Positions 28,153-37,645 of a stretch of DNA of 64,000 nt are shown here, one piece after another. The notes under the pieces are model-generated. The model did no database searches. It saw nothing but the letters and a program-made list of their open reading frames with translations, and was not told the DNA's origin. Positions within the stretch are counted from its first letter, which is position 1. Every line of letters begins with the position of its first letter. Position numbers and translations under genes: made by a program. This stretch comes from Paracoccus benzoatiresistens (GTDB lineage: Bacteria > Pseudomonadota > Alphaproteobacteria > Rhodobacterales > Rhodobacteraceae), in NCBI RefSeq assembly GCF_026913015.1, contig NZ_JAPTYD010000007.1:62001-126000 (forward strand). Reading direction: 5' to 3'.

Positions 28153-29045
28153 CAGGCGGCCGGGCAAGCCTGGGCTGCGAGGTCGGGGACCGGCTGGCCT
28201 TCCGCGATGGCGCGCCACAGATCGATCAGCGGGCGCAGCAGATGGGCCTTGTCATGATCCTGCCAGGGCTTTTCATACTGGAAATGCAGGATGCGGATGT
28301 CCTCCCAGCTCCACAGTTCCGGCATGTTGATCCAGACGTACTGCAGCATGTTGTGATGGATCGACAGCCCGTGCCAGTCGGGGAAATAGTCCTGCAGGAA
28401 GGTCTGGTCGGTCCGCCGCCAGAAGACGCCCGGCCGGTCCAGGTGCGTCATCATCGCCTTGAAGGTGCGGATGTCGGGACGCGCGGTGAACACGCCCGAG
28501 TTCATGCGGTGGAAGCCGTCCAGCCCATCATAGACATTGGGCGCGGCGCAGAATTCCGGCAGTTCGAACAGCTTTTCGACCGAGCGCAGCACGACCGCAT
28601 CGGCGTCGATGAAGACGCAGCGGTCGTAATCCAGCTGCCACAGCCGCAGCTTGACGAAATTGTCCAGGGGCGTGTGGAAGTCGGGCTTGCCGCCGCGGGT
28701 GAAGGCCGCGCGGGCGTGCAGCGCGTCGCGGGCATGGGTGCGGTCGAAGGTTTCGCTGGTGGGCAGCAGGTCGGCCGCGATCAGCCGGGCGCCATGGACG
28801 CGCAGCCGCGCCAGATGGGCGGGGCCAAGCCCGCGATGCATGACCACCAGGTCGGCGCGCGTTCCCGTCAGCTTCAGCGAACGCAGCAGGGCCTCGGTCC
28901 CCGGCAGGTAGTCGGGATTGGTGACCAGCGTGACATAGGCATGGTCGGATTTGGCTGAGGTTTCAGCCTGCAGGCCATCGGGCAAGGCGCGACCTGTGCC
29001 ACGGGGTGCGGTTCGGTACAGCGGCGAGATCCGGGTGGTGTCCAT
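28152..29045 (-). CDS. GT8-family glycosyltransferase
   Basis: This 297-residue enzyme resembles the glycogenin/galactinol-synthase branch of GT8. It has TLVTNPDYLPGTEALLRSLK at the start of the fold, the metal-binding DxD in FIDADAVV, and MNSGVFTARPD, which is the conserved acceptor-loop pattern. The ATG at 29045 has CAGGA seven bases upstream; a TTG at 29066 would add seven residues. No signal peptide or membrane helix is seen. With the downstream epimerase it forms a small sugar-modifying pair; the acceptor is unknown. Confidence 0.83.
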   Translation of the reverse strand: MDTTRISPLYRTAPRGTGRALPDGLQAETSAKSDHAYVTLVTNPDYLPGTEALLRSLKLTGTRADLVVMHRGLGPAHLARLRVHGARLIAADLLPTSETFDRTHARDALHARAAFTRGGKPDFHTPLDNFVKLRLWQLDYDRCVFIDADAVVLRSVEKLFELPEFCAAPNVYDGLDGFHRMNSGVFTARPDIRTFKAMMTHLDRPGVFWRRTDQTFLQDYFPDWHGLSIHHNMLQYVWINMPELWSWEDIRILHFQYEKPWQDHDKAHLLRPLIDLWRAIAEGQPVPDLAAQACPAA

Positions 29046-29190
29046 CGGGTATCCTGGGCAGTCCAAAGAAGTCTGGCGGCGATCTTGGCGACGTTATGGC
29101 ATTTTCGTGAACCGTAGATGACAGAACGCAACGAACTTTGCCATGGTTCATCCCCAGGCTAACCTGCCCGTAACAAGCAAGGGAACGATC

Positions 29191-30570
29191 ATGAGCCTGC
29201 CCACCGACCTTTCCGACCGCCTGCGTGGCATCCTGGGAACACGCCTGTCCGAGACTGAAGCGGACCGCAACCACCATGCGCAGTCGGAAAGCTTTCACCG
29301 CTCGGCCCCGCCCGACGCGGTCGCCTGGCCCGACAGCGCCGAGGAGGTGGCCGCGATCCTGTCGGCCTGCAACGAGGCCCGCGTGCCGGTGATCCCTTGG
29401 GGAACCGGCACCTCGCTGGAGGGGCACGCGCTGCCGGTTCGCGGCGGCCTTTCCCTTGACCTGTCGCGGATGGACAAGGTGGTCGAGATCCGGGCCGAGG
29501 ACATGCAGGCCTCTGTCCAGCCGGGCGTCACGCGAGAGGCGCTGAACACGGAGCTGCGCGCGACGGGGCTGTTCTTTCCGGTCGATCCGGGGGCCAATGC
29601 CTCGCTTGGCGGGATGGCCTCGACGCGGGCCAGCGGGACGACCGCCGTCAGGTATGGCACGATGCGCGACAATGTGCTGGCCTTGCAGGTGGTTCTGGCC
29701 GACGGGCGGATCATCCGCACGGGCACCCGGGCGGCGAAATCCAGCGCCGGCTACGACCTGACCGGGCTGTTCGTCGGAGCCGAGGGCACGCTGGGCGTCA
29801 TCACCGAACTGACCCTGCGCCTGCATGGCCAGCCCGAAGAGGTGGCGGCCGCCGTCTGTGCCTTTGATAGCCTGGACAGCGCCGTCGAATGCGTCAGCGC
29901 CACGATCCAGTCGGGCATTCCCATGGCGCGGATCGAATTCGTCGATGCGGCATCCGCGCGGGCCTTCAACCTCCATTCCGGCAGCGCCATGCCCGAACAG
30001 CCGCACCTGATGATCGAGTTCCACGGCAGCCTCGGCGCCGTGCGGGAGGATGCCGCCCGCTTCGGCGAGATCGCGGCCGAGTTCGGCGCCCAGGGTTTCG
30101 ACTGGGCCACCACCGCCGAGGATCGCGCCCGGCTATGGCGGATGCGGCATGGCGCCTATCACGCCTGCCTGGCGCTGCGGCCCGGTGCCGCGGGGCTGAT
30201 CACCGATGTCTGCGTGCCGATGTCGCATCTGCCTGCCGCCGTTCACGCCGCGGCCGAGGACATTGCGGCGGAAGGGCTGATCGGTCCCATCCTGGGCCAT
30301 GTGGGCGACGGCAACTTCCATTCGCTGCTGCTGGTCGATCCGGCCAGCACGGACGAGATCGCGGCGGCCAAGCGCGTCGCCACCCGCATGGCCGAGCGCG
30401 CGCTGGCCGTGGGCGGAACGATCACCGGCGAGCATGGCATCGGCATCGGCAAGCGCGGCCTGATGGCGGCCCAGCACGGCGAGGGATGGCAACTGATGGG
30501 CCAGATCAAGGCGGCGCTGGATCCCAATGACATCCTGAACCCGGGAAAGCTGGTGCCGGACAGGAACTAG
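29191..30570 (+). CDS. FAD-linked D-lactate/2-hydroxyacid dehydrogenase
   Basis: This 459-residue flavoprotein has an FAD-binding PCMH domain (about 40-215: PVIPWGTGTSLEGHALP, DPGANASLGGMASTRASGTTAVRYGTM in family form) and an FAD oxidase C-terminal domain ending with HGIGIGKR. The pattern fits the D-lactate dehydrogenase (cytochrome) type related to yeast Dld1 and GlcD. The ATG at 29191 has AAGGGA upstream. It lies divergent to the GT8 gene. Whether the substrate is D-lactate, glycolate or another hydroxyacid cannot be read from sequence. A GlcE/GlcF partner is absent, which argues for a single-subunit enzyme. Confidence 0.85.
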   Translation: MSLPTDLSDRLRGILGTRLSETEADRNHHAQSESFHRSAPPDAVAWPDSAEEVAAILSACNEARVPVIPWGTGTSLEGHALPVRGGLSLDLSRMDKVVEIRAEDMQASVQPGVTREALNTELRATGLFFPVDPGANASLGGMASTRASGTTAVRYGTMRDNVLALQVVLADGRIIRTGTRAAKSSAGYDLTGLFVGAEGTLGVITELTLRLHGQPEEVAAAVCAFDSLDSAVECVSATIQSGIPMARIEFVDAASARAFNLHSGSAMPEQPHLMIEFHGSLGAVREDAARFGEIAAEFGAQGFDWATTAEDRARLWRMRHGAYHACLALRPGAAGLITDVCVPMSHLPAAVHAAAEDIAAEGLIGPILGHVGDGNFHSLLLVDPASTDEIAAAKRVATRMAERALAVGGTITGEHGIGIGKRGLMAAQHGEGWQLMGQIKAALDPNDILNPGKLVPDRN

Positions 30571-30615
30571 GCCAATCTTCGGCAGTTGGCTTGCTAAGCT
30601 TACCGGAGAAACCCC

Positions 30616-30954
30616 ATGTCCCATAACGACAATAACCCGCAGCGTTCGGCGCGGCGCCATGTGCCCGCGCTGACCGCTCTTGCCATTGTCCTGATCGCGG
30701 CTTTCGTGGCCTTCCTTGTGTTCCGCCCCGGAGCGGAGGAGCAGAACGAAGGGATCGCGACGACGCCTCCGCCCGCCGACGCGCCCATCACCAATGCGGA
30801 AGGCACCGACGGCACCGCGCCCCCACTGGTCTCGCCCGAGGGCACCCCGCAGATGGAGGAGGGAGAGGTCCGCGGCACCGAGGCTGCCCCCGCGACCGAG
30901 AGCGCTCCTCCCGCCACCCAGGACGCCCCGCCCGCCGGTCAGGAGGCGAACTGA
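30616..30954 (+). CDS. Small single-helix membrane protein with acidic proline-rich tail
   Basis: This 112-residue protein has a basic N-terminus, one membrane helix (about residues 16-36, ALTALAIVLIAAFVAFLVF) and a long disordered tail rich in Pro, Ala, Glu and Thr (EGTPQMEEGEVRGTE and similar). The tail should lie in the periplasm. GGAGAAACCCC lies before the ATG as a ribosome site. It sits between the dehydrogenase and the GH25 gene. It is not recognised beyond a likely restricted Rhodobacterales family; no function assigned. Confidence 0.7.
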   Translation: MSHNDNNPQRSARRHVPALTALAIVLIAAFVAFLVFRPGAEEQNEGIATTPPPADAPITNAEGTDGTAPPLVSPEGTPQMEEGEVRGTEAAPATESAPPATQDAPPAGQEAN

Positions 30955-31053
30955 CTGACGCACTCGTGACCGTCACGAACCGGTGACTTTGTCTCACGGC
31001 TTTGCGATAAGCCTGTCAGAACAAGATCCGGTTCAGGACGCCACGAGGGCAGG

Positions 31054-31845
31054 ATGAGACTTTTTCCTAAGCTATTGCTTGGTTTGATGTTGGTATTGGC
31101 CGTTGCCTGCGCGCGCACCCCTGAACGGGGCGGCTATCGTCAGGCGCCGGGCCCGGGGGCGAACCCGCAACTGGGCGATTCGGCGCCGCATGACTGGGGG
31201 GGGCGCGGCCCCTATGGCCATGCGGTCCACGGCATCGACGTGTCGCGCTGGCAGGGAGATATCGACTGGAACCGCGTGCGCAGCGCCGGCATCAGCTTTG
31301 CCTTCATCAAGGCGACCGAAGGGGGCGATCACTACGACCCCAGCTTCCACCGCTATTGGCGCGAGGCCGCGGCGGCCCGCATTCCGCGCGGGGCCTATCA
31401 CTATTTCTATTTCTGCCGCACGGGCGCTGAACAGGCGCGCTGGTTCATCCAGCAGGTGCCGCGGGAAATCGGGTCGCTGCCGCCGGTGATCGACCTGGAA
31501 TGGACCCATTCCAAGACCTGCCCGCGCCGTCCCCCATCCTATGAGATCAAGCGCGAAGCCGCGATCTTCATGGAGATCGTCGGGCGTCATTACGGTCAGC
31601 GGCCGATCATCTATACGACCGTCGATTTCTACCGTGACAACCGCCTGGGCGACATGCGGGCGGAATTCTGGCTGCGCTCCGTCGCCAATCACCCCAGCGT
31701 TCCCTATCCCGGGCAGCGTTGGGCCTTCTGGCAATATACCGGGACCGGCATCGTTCCGGGCATTCGGGGCAATACCGACCTGAACGCCTTCGCCGGAAGC
31801 CGCGCGGACTGGGTGCGATGGTTGCAAGCCCGACTGACACGGTAA
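31054..31845 (+). CDS. GH25 lysozyme-like lipoprotein
   Basis: This is a predicted periplasm-facing lipoprotein: signal peptide with lipobox LAVAC and lipidated Cys19. A GH25 (Chalaropsis-type muramidase) domain fills residues about 57-260. The catalytic candidates are Asp62 in HGIDVSRWQG and the Asp147/Glu149 pair in IDLEW; FAFIKATEGG is the second family motif. This family cuts between N-acetylmuramic acid and N-acetylglucosamine. Its 263 residues are normal. The gene ends inside the start of the CPBP gene. It may take part in cell-wall remodelling; no phage or toxin genes are near. Confidence 0.9.
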   Translation: MRLFPKLLLGLMLVLAVACARTPERGGYRQAPGPGANPQLGDSAPHDWGGRGPYGHAVHGIDVSRWQGDIDWNRVRSAGISFAFIKATEGGDHYDPSFHRYWREAAAARIPRGAYHYFYFCRTGAEQARWFIQQVPREIGSLPPVIDLEWTHSKTCPRRPPSYEIKREAAIFMEIVGRHYGQRPIIYTTVDFYRDNRLGDMRAEFWLRSVANHPSVPYPGQRWAFWQYTGTGIVPGIRGNTDLNAFAGSRADWVRWLQARLTR

Positions 31846-32473
31846 GACCCCGGTTCTGGCTGGGGGTCGAGTTCGCGGCGCTTTATATCGGGGCGCCGCT
31901 GGCGATTGCGCTGTTCATGCCGGGCCGCCACCTGTTTGCGGCTCTGGCGGTCTTTTCCGTCGCGGGCCTGCTGCTGTTGTGGCGCACCGGCGGTTTTACT
32001 GGCGGACACTGGTCCGGGGGTGGACAAGGATGCCCTGGCTGGAGGTCCTGGGCCTGTCTTTCGCGACCCTGCTGGCCGGGACGGCGATCCTGTATGTCAC
32101 CTATCCCGAACGGCTGTTCGCCATGCTGCGGTCGGGGATGCTGCCGCTGATCTGGGTGTTCTATCCGATCCTGTCCGCCCTGCCGCAGGAGCTGATCTTC
32201 CGGCCGCTGTTCTTTCACCGCTATGCGTCGCTGCTGCCTTCGGGGCAGGGCGCCATCGCCATCAACGCCGCGATCTTTTCCTTCGCGCACCTGATGTACT
32301 GGTCCTCGGTCGTGGCGGTCATGACCTTCGTGGGCGGCTGGATCTTTGCCCGCGCCTATCTGCGCCACGGATTTCCCGCCGCCTGGATGCTGCACGCGGT
32401 TGCCGGGAACATCCTGTTTACCGTCGGCATGGGCGCCTATTTCTATACCGGCAACGTGGTGCGCCCGTTCTGA
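31818..32473 (+). pseudogene. CPBP-family membrane protease-like gene with apparent frameshift
   Basis: Two adjacent frames together make one CPBP (Abi/CAAX-like) protein of about 219 residues. The first frame, ATG at 31818, gives WLGVEFAALYIGAPLA and a second helix ending LLLLWRTGGF. The second frame (open from 31979) continues YWRTLVRGW with family motifs ELIFRPLFFHR and AIFSFAHLMYW, the paired acidic and His/Asn metal-site positions. One extra T in the TTTT run at 31994-31997 would join them exactly as GGFYWRT. Either the gene is broken or the read lost one base. A shortened product from GTG 31979 or ATG 32030 would lack the first two helices. The start overlaps the GH25 stop by 28 bases. 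Confidence 0.7.
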
Positions 32474-32485
32474 CCGGTTGACTTC

Positions 32486-32514
32486 CCGCCCCCGCCGCGC
32501 TTGATGCGGGGCGG
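32486..32514 (+). terminator. Possible terminator after the CPBP gene
   Basis: CCGCCCCCGC (32486-32495) pairs with GCGGGGCGG (32506-32514) with one bulged C, followed by ATTATTC. It lies 13 bases after the stop and 18 before aspS. Confidence 0.4.
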
Positions 32515-32532
32515 ATTATTCGGGGAACGACC

Positions 32533-34308
32533 ATGCACGCCTATCGCAGCCATACCTGCGGCGATCTGACTGCCGCACATGCCGGGGAAACCATCCGCCT
32601 GTCAGGCTGGGTCCACCGGGTCCGCGACCATGGCGGCGTTCTGTTCGTGGACTTGCGCGACCACTACGGCATGACGCAGGTGCTGGCCGACAGCGATAGC
32701 CCGGCCTTTGCCGCCATGGACAAGCTGCGCGCGGAAACCGTGATCCGCATCGATGGCCGCGTGAAGCTGCGCGATGCGTCCCTGGTCAACGCCAAGCTGC
32801 CCACCGGAGAGATCGAGGTCTATGCGACCGACCTGGAGGTGCTTGGCGCGTCAGACGAGCTGCCCCTGCCGGTCTTCGGCGATCAGGAATATCCCGAGGA
32901 AACGCGTCTCGCCTATCGCTTCCTGGATCTGCGCCGCGAGTCGCTGCACAACAACATCATGCTGCGGTCGCAGGTGATCCGGTCGATCCGCAACCGCATG
33001 TGGGACCAGGGTTTCACCGAATTCCAGACGCCGATCATCACGGCGTCCTCCCCCGAAGGCGCGCGGGACTTCCTGGTGCCCTCACGGCTGCATCCGGGCA
33101 AGTTCTATGCGCTGCCGCAAGCCCCCCAGCAGTTCAAGCAGCTGATCATGGTCGCGGGCTTCGACAAGTATTTCCAGATCGCCCCCTGCTTCCGCGACGA
33201 GGATCCCCGCGCCGACCGCAGCCCGACGGACTTCTACCAGCTGGACCTGGAGATGTCGTTTGTCGATCAGGAGGATGTCTTCGCGGCGATCCAGCCGGTC
33301 ATCCAGGGCCTGTTCGAGGAATTCGGCAACGGCCGCCCGGTCGATGCCGACTGGCCGCGCATCCCCTATGCCGAGGCGCTGCTGAAATATGGCAGCGACA
33401 AGCCCGACCTGCGCAACCCCATCGAGATGCAGGTGGTTTCCGACCACTTCCGCGGCTCGGGCTTCGGCATCTTCGCCAAGCTCCTGGAGCAGGAAGGCAC
33501 CGAAGTCCGCGCCATTCCCGCGCCGACCGGCGGCAGCCGCAAGTTTGCCGACCGCATGAACGCCTTCGCGCAGCGCGAGGGCCTGCCGGGCATGGGCTAC
33601 ATCTTCTGGCGCAAGGCCGAGGATGGCTCGACCGAGGCCGCGGGCCCGATCGCCAAGGCGCTTGGCCACGAGCCCACCGAGGCGATCCGCACCCAGCTTG
33701 GCCTGGGCGAGGGCGACGCCGTCTTCTTCCTTGGCGGCCGCCCCGAGCAGTTCGAGGCCGTCGCGGGCCGCGCCCGCAACGAGATCGGGCGCGAGCTTGG
33801 CCTGACCCAGGAAAACCAGTTCAAGTTCGCCTGGATCGTCGATTTCCCGATGTACGAGAAAAACGACGAAGGCCGGATCGACTTCAGCCACAACCCGTTC
33901 TCGATGCCGCAGGGCGGGCTGGACGCGCTGAACGGCGATCCCCTGGCGGTCAAGGGCTACCAGTACGACCTCGCCTGCAACGGTTACGAGCTGATCAGCG
34001 GCGCGATCCGCAACCACAAGCCCGACATCATGTTCAAGGCCTTTGAACTGGCCGGCTATGGCCATGACGAGGTCGAAAAGCGCTTCGGCGGCATGGTCAA
34101 GGCCTTCCGCTATGGCGCGCCGCCCCACGGGGGCTGCGCGGCCGGCATCGACCGGATCGTGATGCTGCTGGCGGACGAGGTGAACATCCGCCAGGTCATC
34201 ATGTTCCCGATGAACCAGCGGGCCGAGGACCTGATGATGGGCGCCCCTTCGGAGCCCGCCAACGAACAGTTGCGCGAGTTGCGCCTGCGCGTCCTGCCGA
34301 AAGAGTGA
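32533..34308 (+). CDS. aspS: Aspartyl-tRNA synthetase
   Basis: This class II synthetase charges tRNA-Asp. It has an N-terminal OB-fold anticodon domain (about 1-105), then the catalytic core: motif 2 ([20 protein letters not shown]), a GAD insert (about 285-420) and motif 3 ([16 protein letters not shown]). Its 591 residues with the GAD insert are the bacterial type. In organisms without AsnRS such enzymes are often non-discriminating (Asp/Asn); that cannot be decided here. A GGGGAACG ribosome site precedes the ATG. Confidence 0.98.
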   Translation: MHAYRSHTCGDLTAAHAGETIRLSGWVHRVRDHGGVLFVDLRDHYGMTQVLADSDSPAFAAMDKLRAETVIRIDGRVKLRDASLVNAKLPTGEIEVYATDLEVLGASDELPLPVFGDQEYPEETRLAYRFLDLRRESLHNNIMLRSQVIRSIRNRMWDQGFTEFQTPIITASSPEGARDFLVPSRLHPGKFYALPQAPQQFKQLIMVAGFDKYFQIAPCFRDEDPRADRSPTDFYQLDLEMSFVDQEDVFAAIQPVIQGLFEEFGNGRPVDADWPRIPYAEALLKYGSDKPDLRNPIEMQVVSDHFRGSGFGIFAKLLEQEGTEVRAIPAPTGGSRKFADRMNAFAQREGLPGMGYIFWRKAEDGSTEAAGPIAKALGHEPTEAIRTQLGLGEGDAVFFLGGRPEQFEAVAGRARNEIGRELGLTQENQFKFAWIVDFPMYEKNDEGRIDFSHNPFSMPQGGLDALNGDPLAVKGYQYDLACNGYELISGAIRNHKPDIMFKAFELAGYGHDEVEKRFGGMVKAFRYGAPPHGGCAAGIDRIVMLLADEVNIRQVIMFPMNQRAEDLMMGAPSEPANEQLRELRLRVLPKE

Positions 34309-34371
34309 TCTGACATTCCCGCCCCCCGTGCCTAGCTTTGTGCAGGAAATTCACACGGCAAGGGGGCGCGA

Positions 34372-35730
34372 ATGCTGGCATATCCCGAACTTGCGGCGAT
34401 CAGGCTGGGCTATGGCCTGTCGCCCCTGTCACCGCCGCTCGCCGGCCCGGCCGCGCTTGTGGAATCTGTCCATGACGCCGCGCCAGACGCGGACGCCTTT
34501 TCGATGGCTCGCGACCATCTGCCCCTTCGGTCGCGCTTTTCGGAACTGAGCGCCAGGAACCCGCAGGCCAACGAGGCCCAGATCAAGGCCATGCGCGACA
34601 AGGCCCACAGCCTGGGCGTCCGGGCGGCGCAGATCCGCGTGGGGCGTGCGGTGGGCGATGCCGGGGGCTTTGGCGAACGCCTGGTCCAGTTCTGGGCCGA
34701 CCATTTCACCGTGACCAGCGACGGCCCGTTCAACATGGTGGCCAGCGCGGCCTTCGTGGACGAGGCGATCCGCCCGCATCTGATGGGCCGGTTCGCGGAC
34801 CTGATGTTCGCGGCCGAAACGCATCCCCGGATGATCATGTATCTGGACCAGATCACCTCGGCCGGACCGAACTCTCCTGCCGGGCGGCGCAGGCCCGGCA
34901 AGGTGGGCGTGAACGAGAACCTTGCCCGCGAGATGATCGAGCTGCACAGCCTGGGCGCAGGCTCCGGCTATGCGCAGCGCGACGTGCGGCAACTGGCGCT
35001 GCTGCTGACGGGGCTGACCTTCCGGCCCAACCACGACGCGGTCGGCATCTTCGCACCGAACCGGGCCGAGCCGGGGCCGTTCACGGTGCTGGGCAAGACC
35101 TATCAGCGGGGCAGGGACCTGGGCGCGACCCGCGCCGTGATCGGGGATCTGGCCGCCCACGAGGCGACTGCCCGCCATATCGCGCGCAAGCTGGCGGTGC
35201 ATTTCGTGTCCGACACGCCCCCCGATGCGCTGGTCCAGCGGCTGGCTCGGGCCTTTCAGGGCAGCGGCGGCGACCTGCCGACACTGTATCTGGTGCTGGC
35301 CGAGGCCCCGGAACTGCGCGACTGCTTCCGCCAGAAGGTGCGCCAGCCTTTCGACTATGTCGTGGCGGCGCTGCGGGGCTGCGGCTTTGGCCACCAGGAC
35401 GTCATGGCCCTGGAGCAGCCCGATTTCCAGAGGCTGCTGATGAACGGCATGTTCGTCATGGGCCAGCAATGGGGCCTGCCGCGCGGGCCCGACGGCTGGC
35501 CCGAGGATGCGGGGGCCTGGACCACGGCCCAGGGTCTGGCAGGCCGAATCGACTGGGCCATGCGGATGCTGCCGAAGCTGCGGCCGGATCTGCCCGACCC
35601 GCGCGCCTTCCTGCAGGCCGCCCTTGGCGACAGCGCCTCCGAGGCGCTTCGCTGGGCGGTGCCCAAGGCCGAAAGTCCGACCGAGGGAATGGCCGTGATC
35701 CTTGCCTCGCCCGATTTCAACCGGAGATGA
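34372..35730 (+). CDS. DUF1800 family protein
   Basis: This 452-residue protein matches the DUF1800 pattern: an N-terminal helical part (LAAIRLGYGLSPL), a core with LVQFWADHFTV, and VNENLARELIELHSLG in the local form VNENLAREMIELH, then LALLLTGLTF. No clear signal peptide is seen, which is common for the first gene of the pair. It is followed four bases later by a DUF1501 gene, the standard partner. The biochemical role of the pair is not established; links to export of secreted polymers or redox proteins are speculative. Confidence 0.88.
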   Translation: MLAYPELAAIRLGYGLSPLSPPLAGPAALVESVHDAAPDADAFSMARDHLPLRSRFSELSARNPQANEAQIKAMRDKAHSLGVRAAQIRVGRAVGDAGGFGERLVQFWADHFTVTSDGPFNMVASAAFVDEAIRPHLMGRFADLMFAAETHPRMIMYLDQITSAGPNSPAGRRRPGKVGVNENLAREMIELHSLGAGSGYAQRDVRQLALLLTGLTFRPNHDAVGIFAPNRAEPGPFTVLGKTYQRGRDLGATRAVIGDLAAHEATARHIARKLAVHFVSDTPPDALVQRLARAFQGSGGDLPTLYLVLAEAPELRDCFRQKVRQPFDYVVAALRGCGFGHQDVMALEQPDFQRLLMNGMFVMGQQWGLPRGPDGWPEDAGAWTTAQGLAGRIDWAMRMLPKLRPDLPDPRAFLQAALGDSASEALRWAVPKAESPTEGMAVILASPDFNRR

Positions 35731-35734
35731 CACG

Positions 35735-36913
35735 ATGCTGTCCCGTCGCCTGTTCCTGAAATCCAGCGCCCTGATCGGTTGTTCGGCCGCCGCGCATCCA
35801 ATGCTGTCCTCGATCGCCTTTGCGACGGCGCCGGGTGAAAACCGCCTGGTCGTCATCATCCTGCGGGGCGCGATGGACGGCTTGGACGTGTTCCAACCCT
35901 ATGGCGACCCGGCCCTGCGAAAGCTGCGCAAGACGCTGTCGGCGGGACCCGATGTGGGCGCGCATGACCTGGACGGCTTTTTCGCGCTCCATCCCTCTCT
36001 GGCGGGCCTGATGCCCCTCTGGCGCGCGGGCGAGTTGGCCTTTGCCCCTGCCGTGTCCACCCCCTATCGCGACAAGCGCAGCCATTTCGACGGCCAGGAC
36101 ATGCTGGAAGCGGGGACAGGCACCGATCTTGAGGCGAAGCGGCAGCGCGACGGCTGGTTGAACCGCTTGTTGCAGGGCATGCCGGGCGTGCAGTCGGAAA
36201 CCGCCTATTCGGTGGGCCTTGACGACATGCGCATCCTGGACGGGGCGGCGCCCGCCAAAAGCTGGGCGCCGCAGACGCGCTTTCGTCTTTCCGCGCAGGG
36301 TCAGCGGCTGCTGACCCACGTCTGGCATGACGATCCGCTGTTCCGCCCCGCGGGCGAGCAGGCGATCGAGATCATCAACGAGGGCCTGGACAAGATCGAG
36401 ACCGAGGCCGGCCCAACCCGCGAGGCGCAGGCCCTGGCGCGGTTTGCCGCCGGTCGCCTGAACGGCGAGACGCGGATCGCCACCTTCTCGATCTCGGGCT
36501 GGGACAGCCATGCGCGCCAGCCCCAGATCATCGACCGCGCGCTGCAGCGCCTGAGCGCCGCCATCCTGACCCTGCGCGGCGACCTGGGTGCGAACTGGTC
36601 GCGGACAACGGTGCTGGCGATGACCGAATTCGGCCGCACCGTGCGAGAGAACGGGACCGGCGGGACGGATCACGGCACGGGGGGCGCGATGCTGGTCGCG
36701 GGCGGCAATATCCGGGGCGGGCGCGCCATTGGCGGCTGGCCGGGCTTGGGCGAGGGAGAGCTTTACGCCGGGCGCGACCTGATGCCCCTGCGCGACATCC
36801 GCGCCCATGCCGCCTGGGCGCTGCGCGACCTGTTCGACATTCCGCCCGATGTCCTGGAGCGCAGCGTGTTCCCTGGCCTCGACATGGGAGAGAATCCGCG
36901 CATTCTGGCGTGA
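35735..36913 (+). CDS. DUF1501 family protein with Tat-like signal
   Basis: This 392-residue protein has a twin-arginine-type signal (SRRLFLKSSALIG, with a possible AFA cleavage near residue 30). The DUF1501 core follows: LVVIILRGAMDGLDVFQPYGDP, then TEFGRTVRENGTGGTDHGTGGAML, an alkaline-phosphatase-like fold with potential metal-binding Asp/His. It is probably exported folded to the periplasm. The ATG at 35735 lies four bases after the DUF1800 stop, so the pair is co-transcribed. Confidence 0.88.
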   Translation: MLSRRLFLKSSALIGCSAAAHPMLSSIAFATAPGENRLVVIILRGAMDGLDVFQPYGDPALRKLRKTLSAGPDVGAHDLDGFFALHPSLAGLMPLWRAGELAFAPAVSTPYRDKRSHFDGQDMLEAGTGTDLEAKRQRDGWLNRLLQGMPGVQSETAYSVGLDDMRILDGAAPAKSWAPQTRFRLSAQGQRLLTHVWHDDPLFRPAGEQAIEIINEGLDKIETEAGPTREAQALARFAAGRLNGETRIATFSISGWDSHARQPQIIDRALQRLSAAILTLRGDLGANWSRTTVLAMTEFGRTVRENGTGGTDHGTGGAMLVAGGNIRGGRAIGGWPGLGEGELYAGRDLMPLRDIRAHAAWALRDLFDIPPDVLERSVFPGLDMGENPRILA

Positions 36914-36934
36914 TGCTCGAAGAACAGGTGCGGA

Positions 36935-37645
36935 ATGACGACTGCCAGCCCCATCGGGACCGACGCGCCCTTGTCGGATTTCGTGCCGCCGCCAAGCCCG
37001 GCGGCGCAGCCGATCCGCAGCGACATCCTGCAGCCCGTGTCGGCTGATCGGCACGCCGCCGACCTGTTCGACACGCAGGCGGGCCATGACGGGCTGTGGA
37101 CCTGGCTGCCCTATGGCCCTTTCCAGTCCCGCAGCGAACACCACGCATGGGTCGCGCAGGCTGAGGCTTCGTCGGATCCGGTCTTCCTCGCAATCCTGGA
37201 CCCGCAAACAAGGCAAGCGGCCGGCCATGCATCCTTCCTGCGGATCGACACGGCCAATGGCGTGATCGAGATCGGGCATATCATGCTGACGCCGTCCCTG
37301 CAGCGGAGCCGGACCGCGAGTGCCGCGCTGATGGCGATGATTTCCTGGGCCTTTGAGCACGGCTATCGGCGGGTCGAGTGGAAATGCAATGCCCTGAATG
37401 GTCCCTCCCGCCGGGCGGCGCTTCGGTTGGGGTTCACCTATGAGGGGACCTTCCGCAACCACATGATCGTCAAGGGGCAGAACCGCGATACGGCTTGGTT
37501 CTCGATCATCGACAATGATTGGCGGGCGCTGGCGCCCGCCTATGCCGCTTGGCTGGACGATGCGAATTTCGATGCCGGCGGCCGGCAGCGCAGCAGCCTG
37601 TCCGACCTGACCTGCAAGGCCCTGCCGGGGCGCGGCGGCGGCTAG
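36935..37645 (+). CDS. GNAT-family N-acetyltransferase (RimJ/RimL-like)
   Basis: This 236-residue protein has an acetyltransferase fold from about residue 25. TWLPYGPF, then HIMLTPSLQRSRTASAALMAM (the acetyl-CoA loop) and VEWKCNALNGPSRRAALRLGFTYEGTFRNH match the RimJ/RimL-type Acetyltransf_3 group. Members of this shape acetylate proteins or small amines; no substrate is evident. It begins 21 bases after the DUF1501 gene and its stop overlaps the convergent response regulator gene by four bases. Confidence 0.86.
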   Translation: MTTASPIGTDAPLSDFVPPPSPAAQPIRSDILQPVSADRHAADLFDTQAGHDGLWTWLPYGPFQSRSEHHAWVAQAEASSDPVFLAILDPQTRQAAGHASFLRIDTANGVIEIGHIMLTPSLQRSRTASAALMAMISWAFEHGYRRVEWKCNALNGPSRRAALRLGFTYEGTFRNHMIVKGQNRDTAWFSIIDNDWRALAPAYAAWLDDANFDAGGRQRSSLSDLTCKALPGRGGG

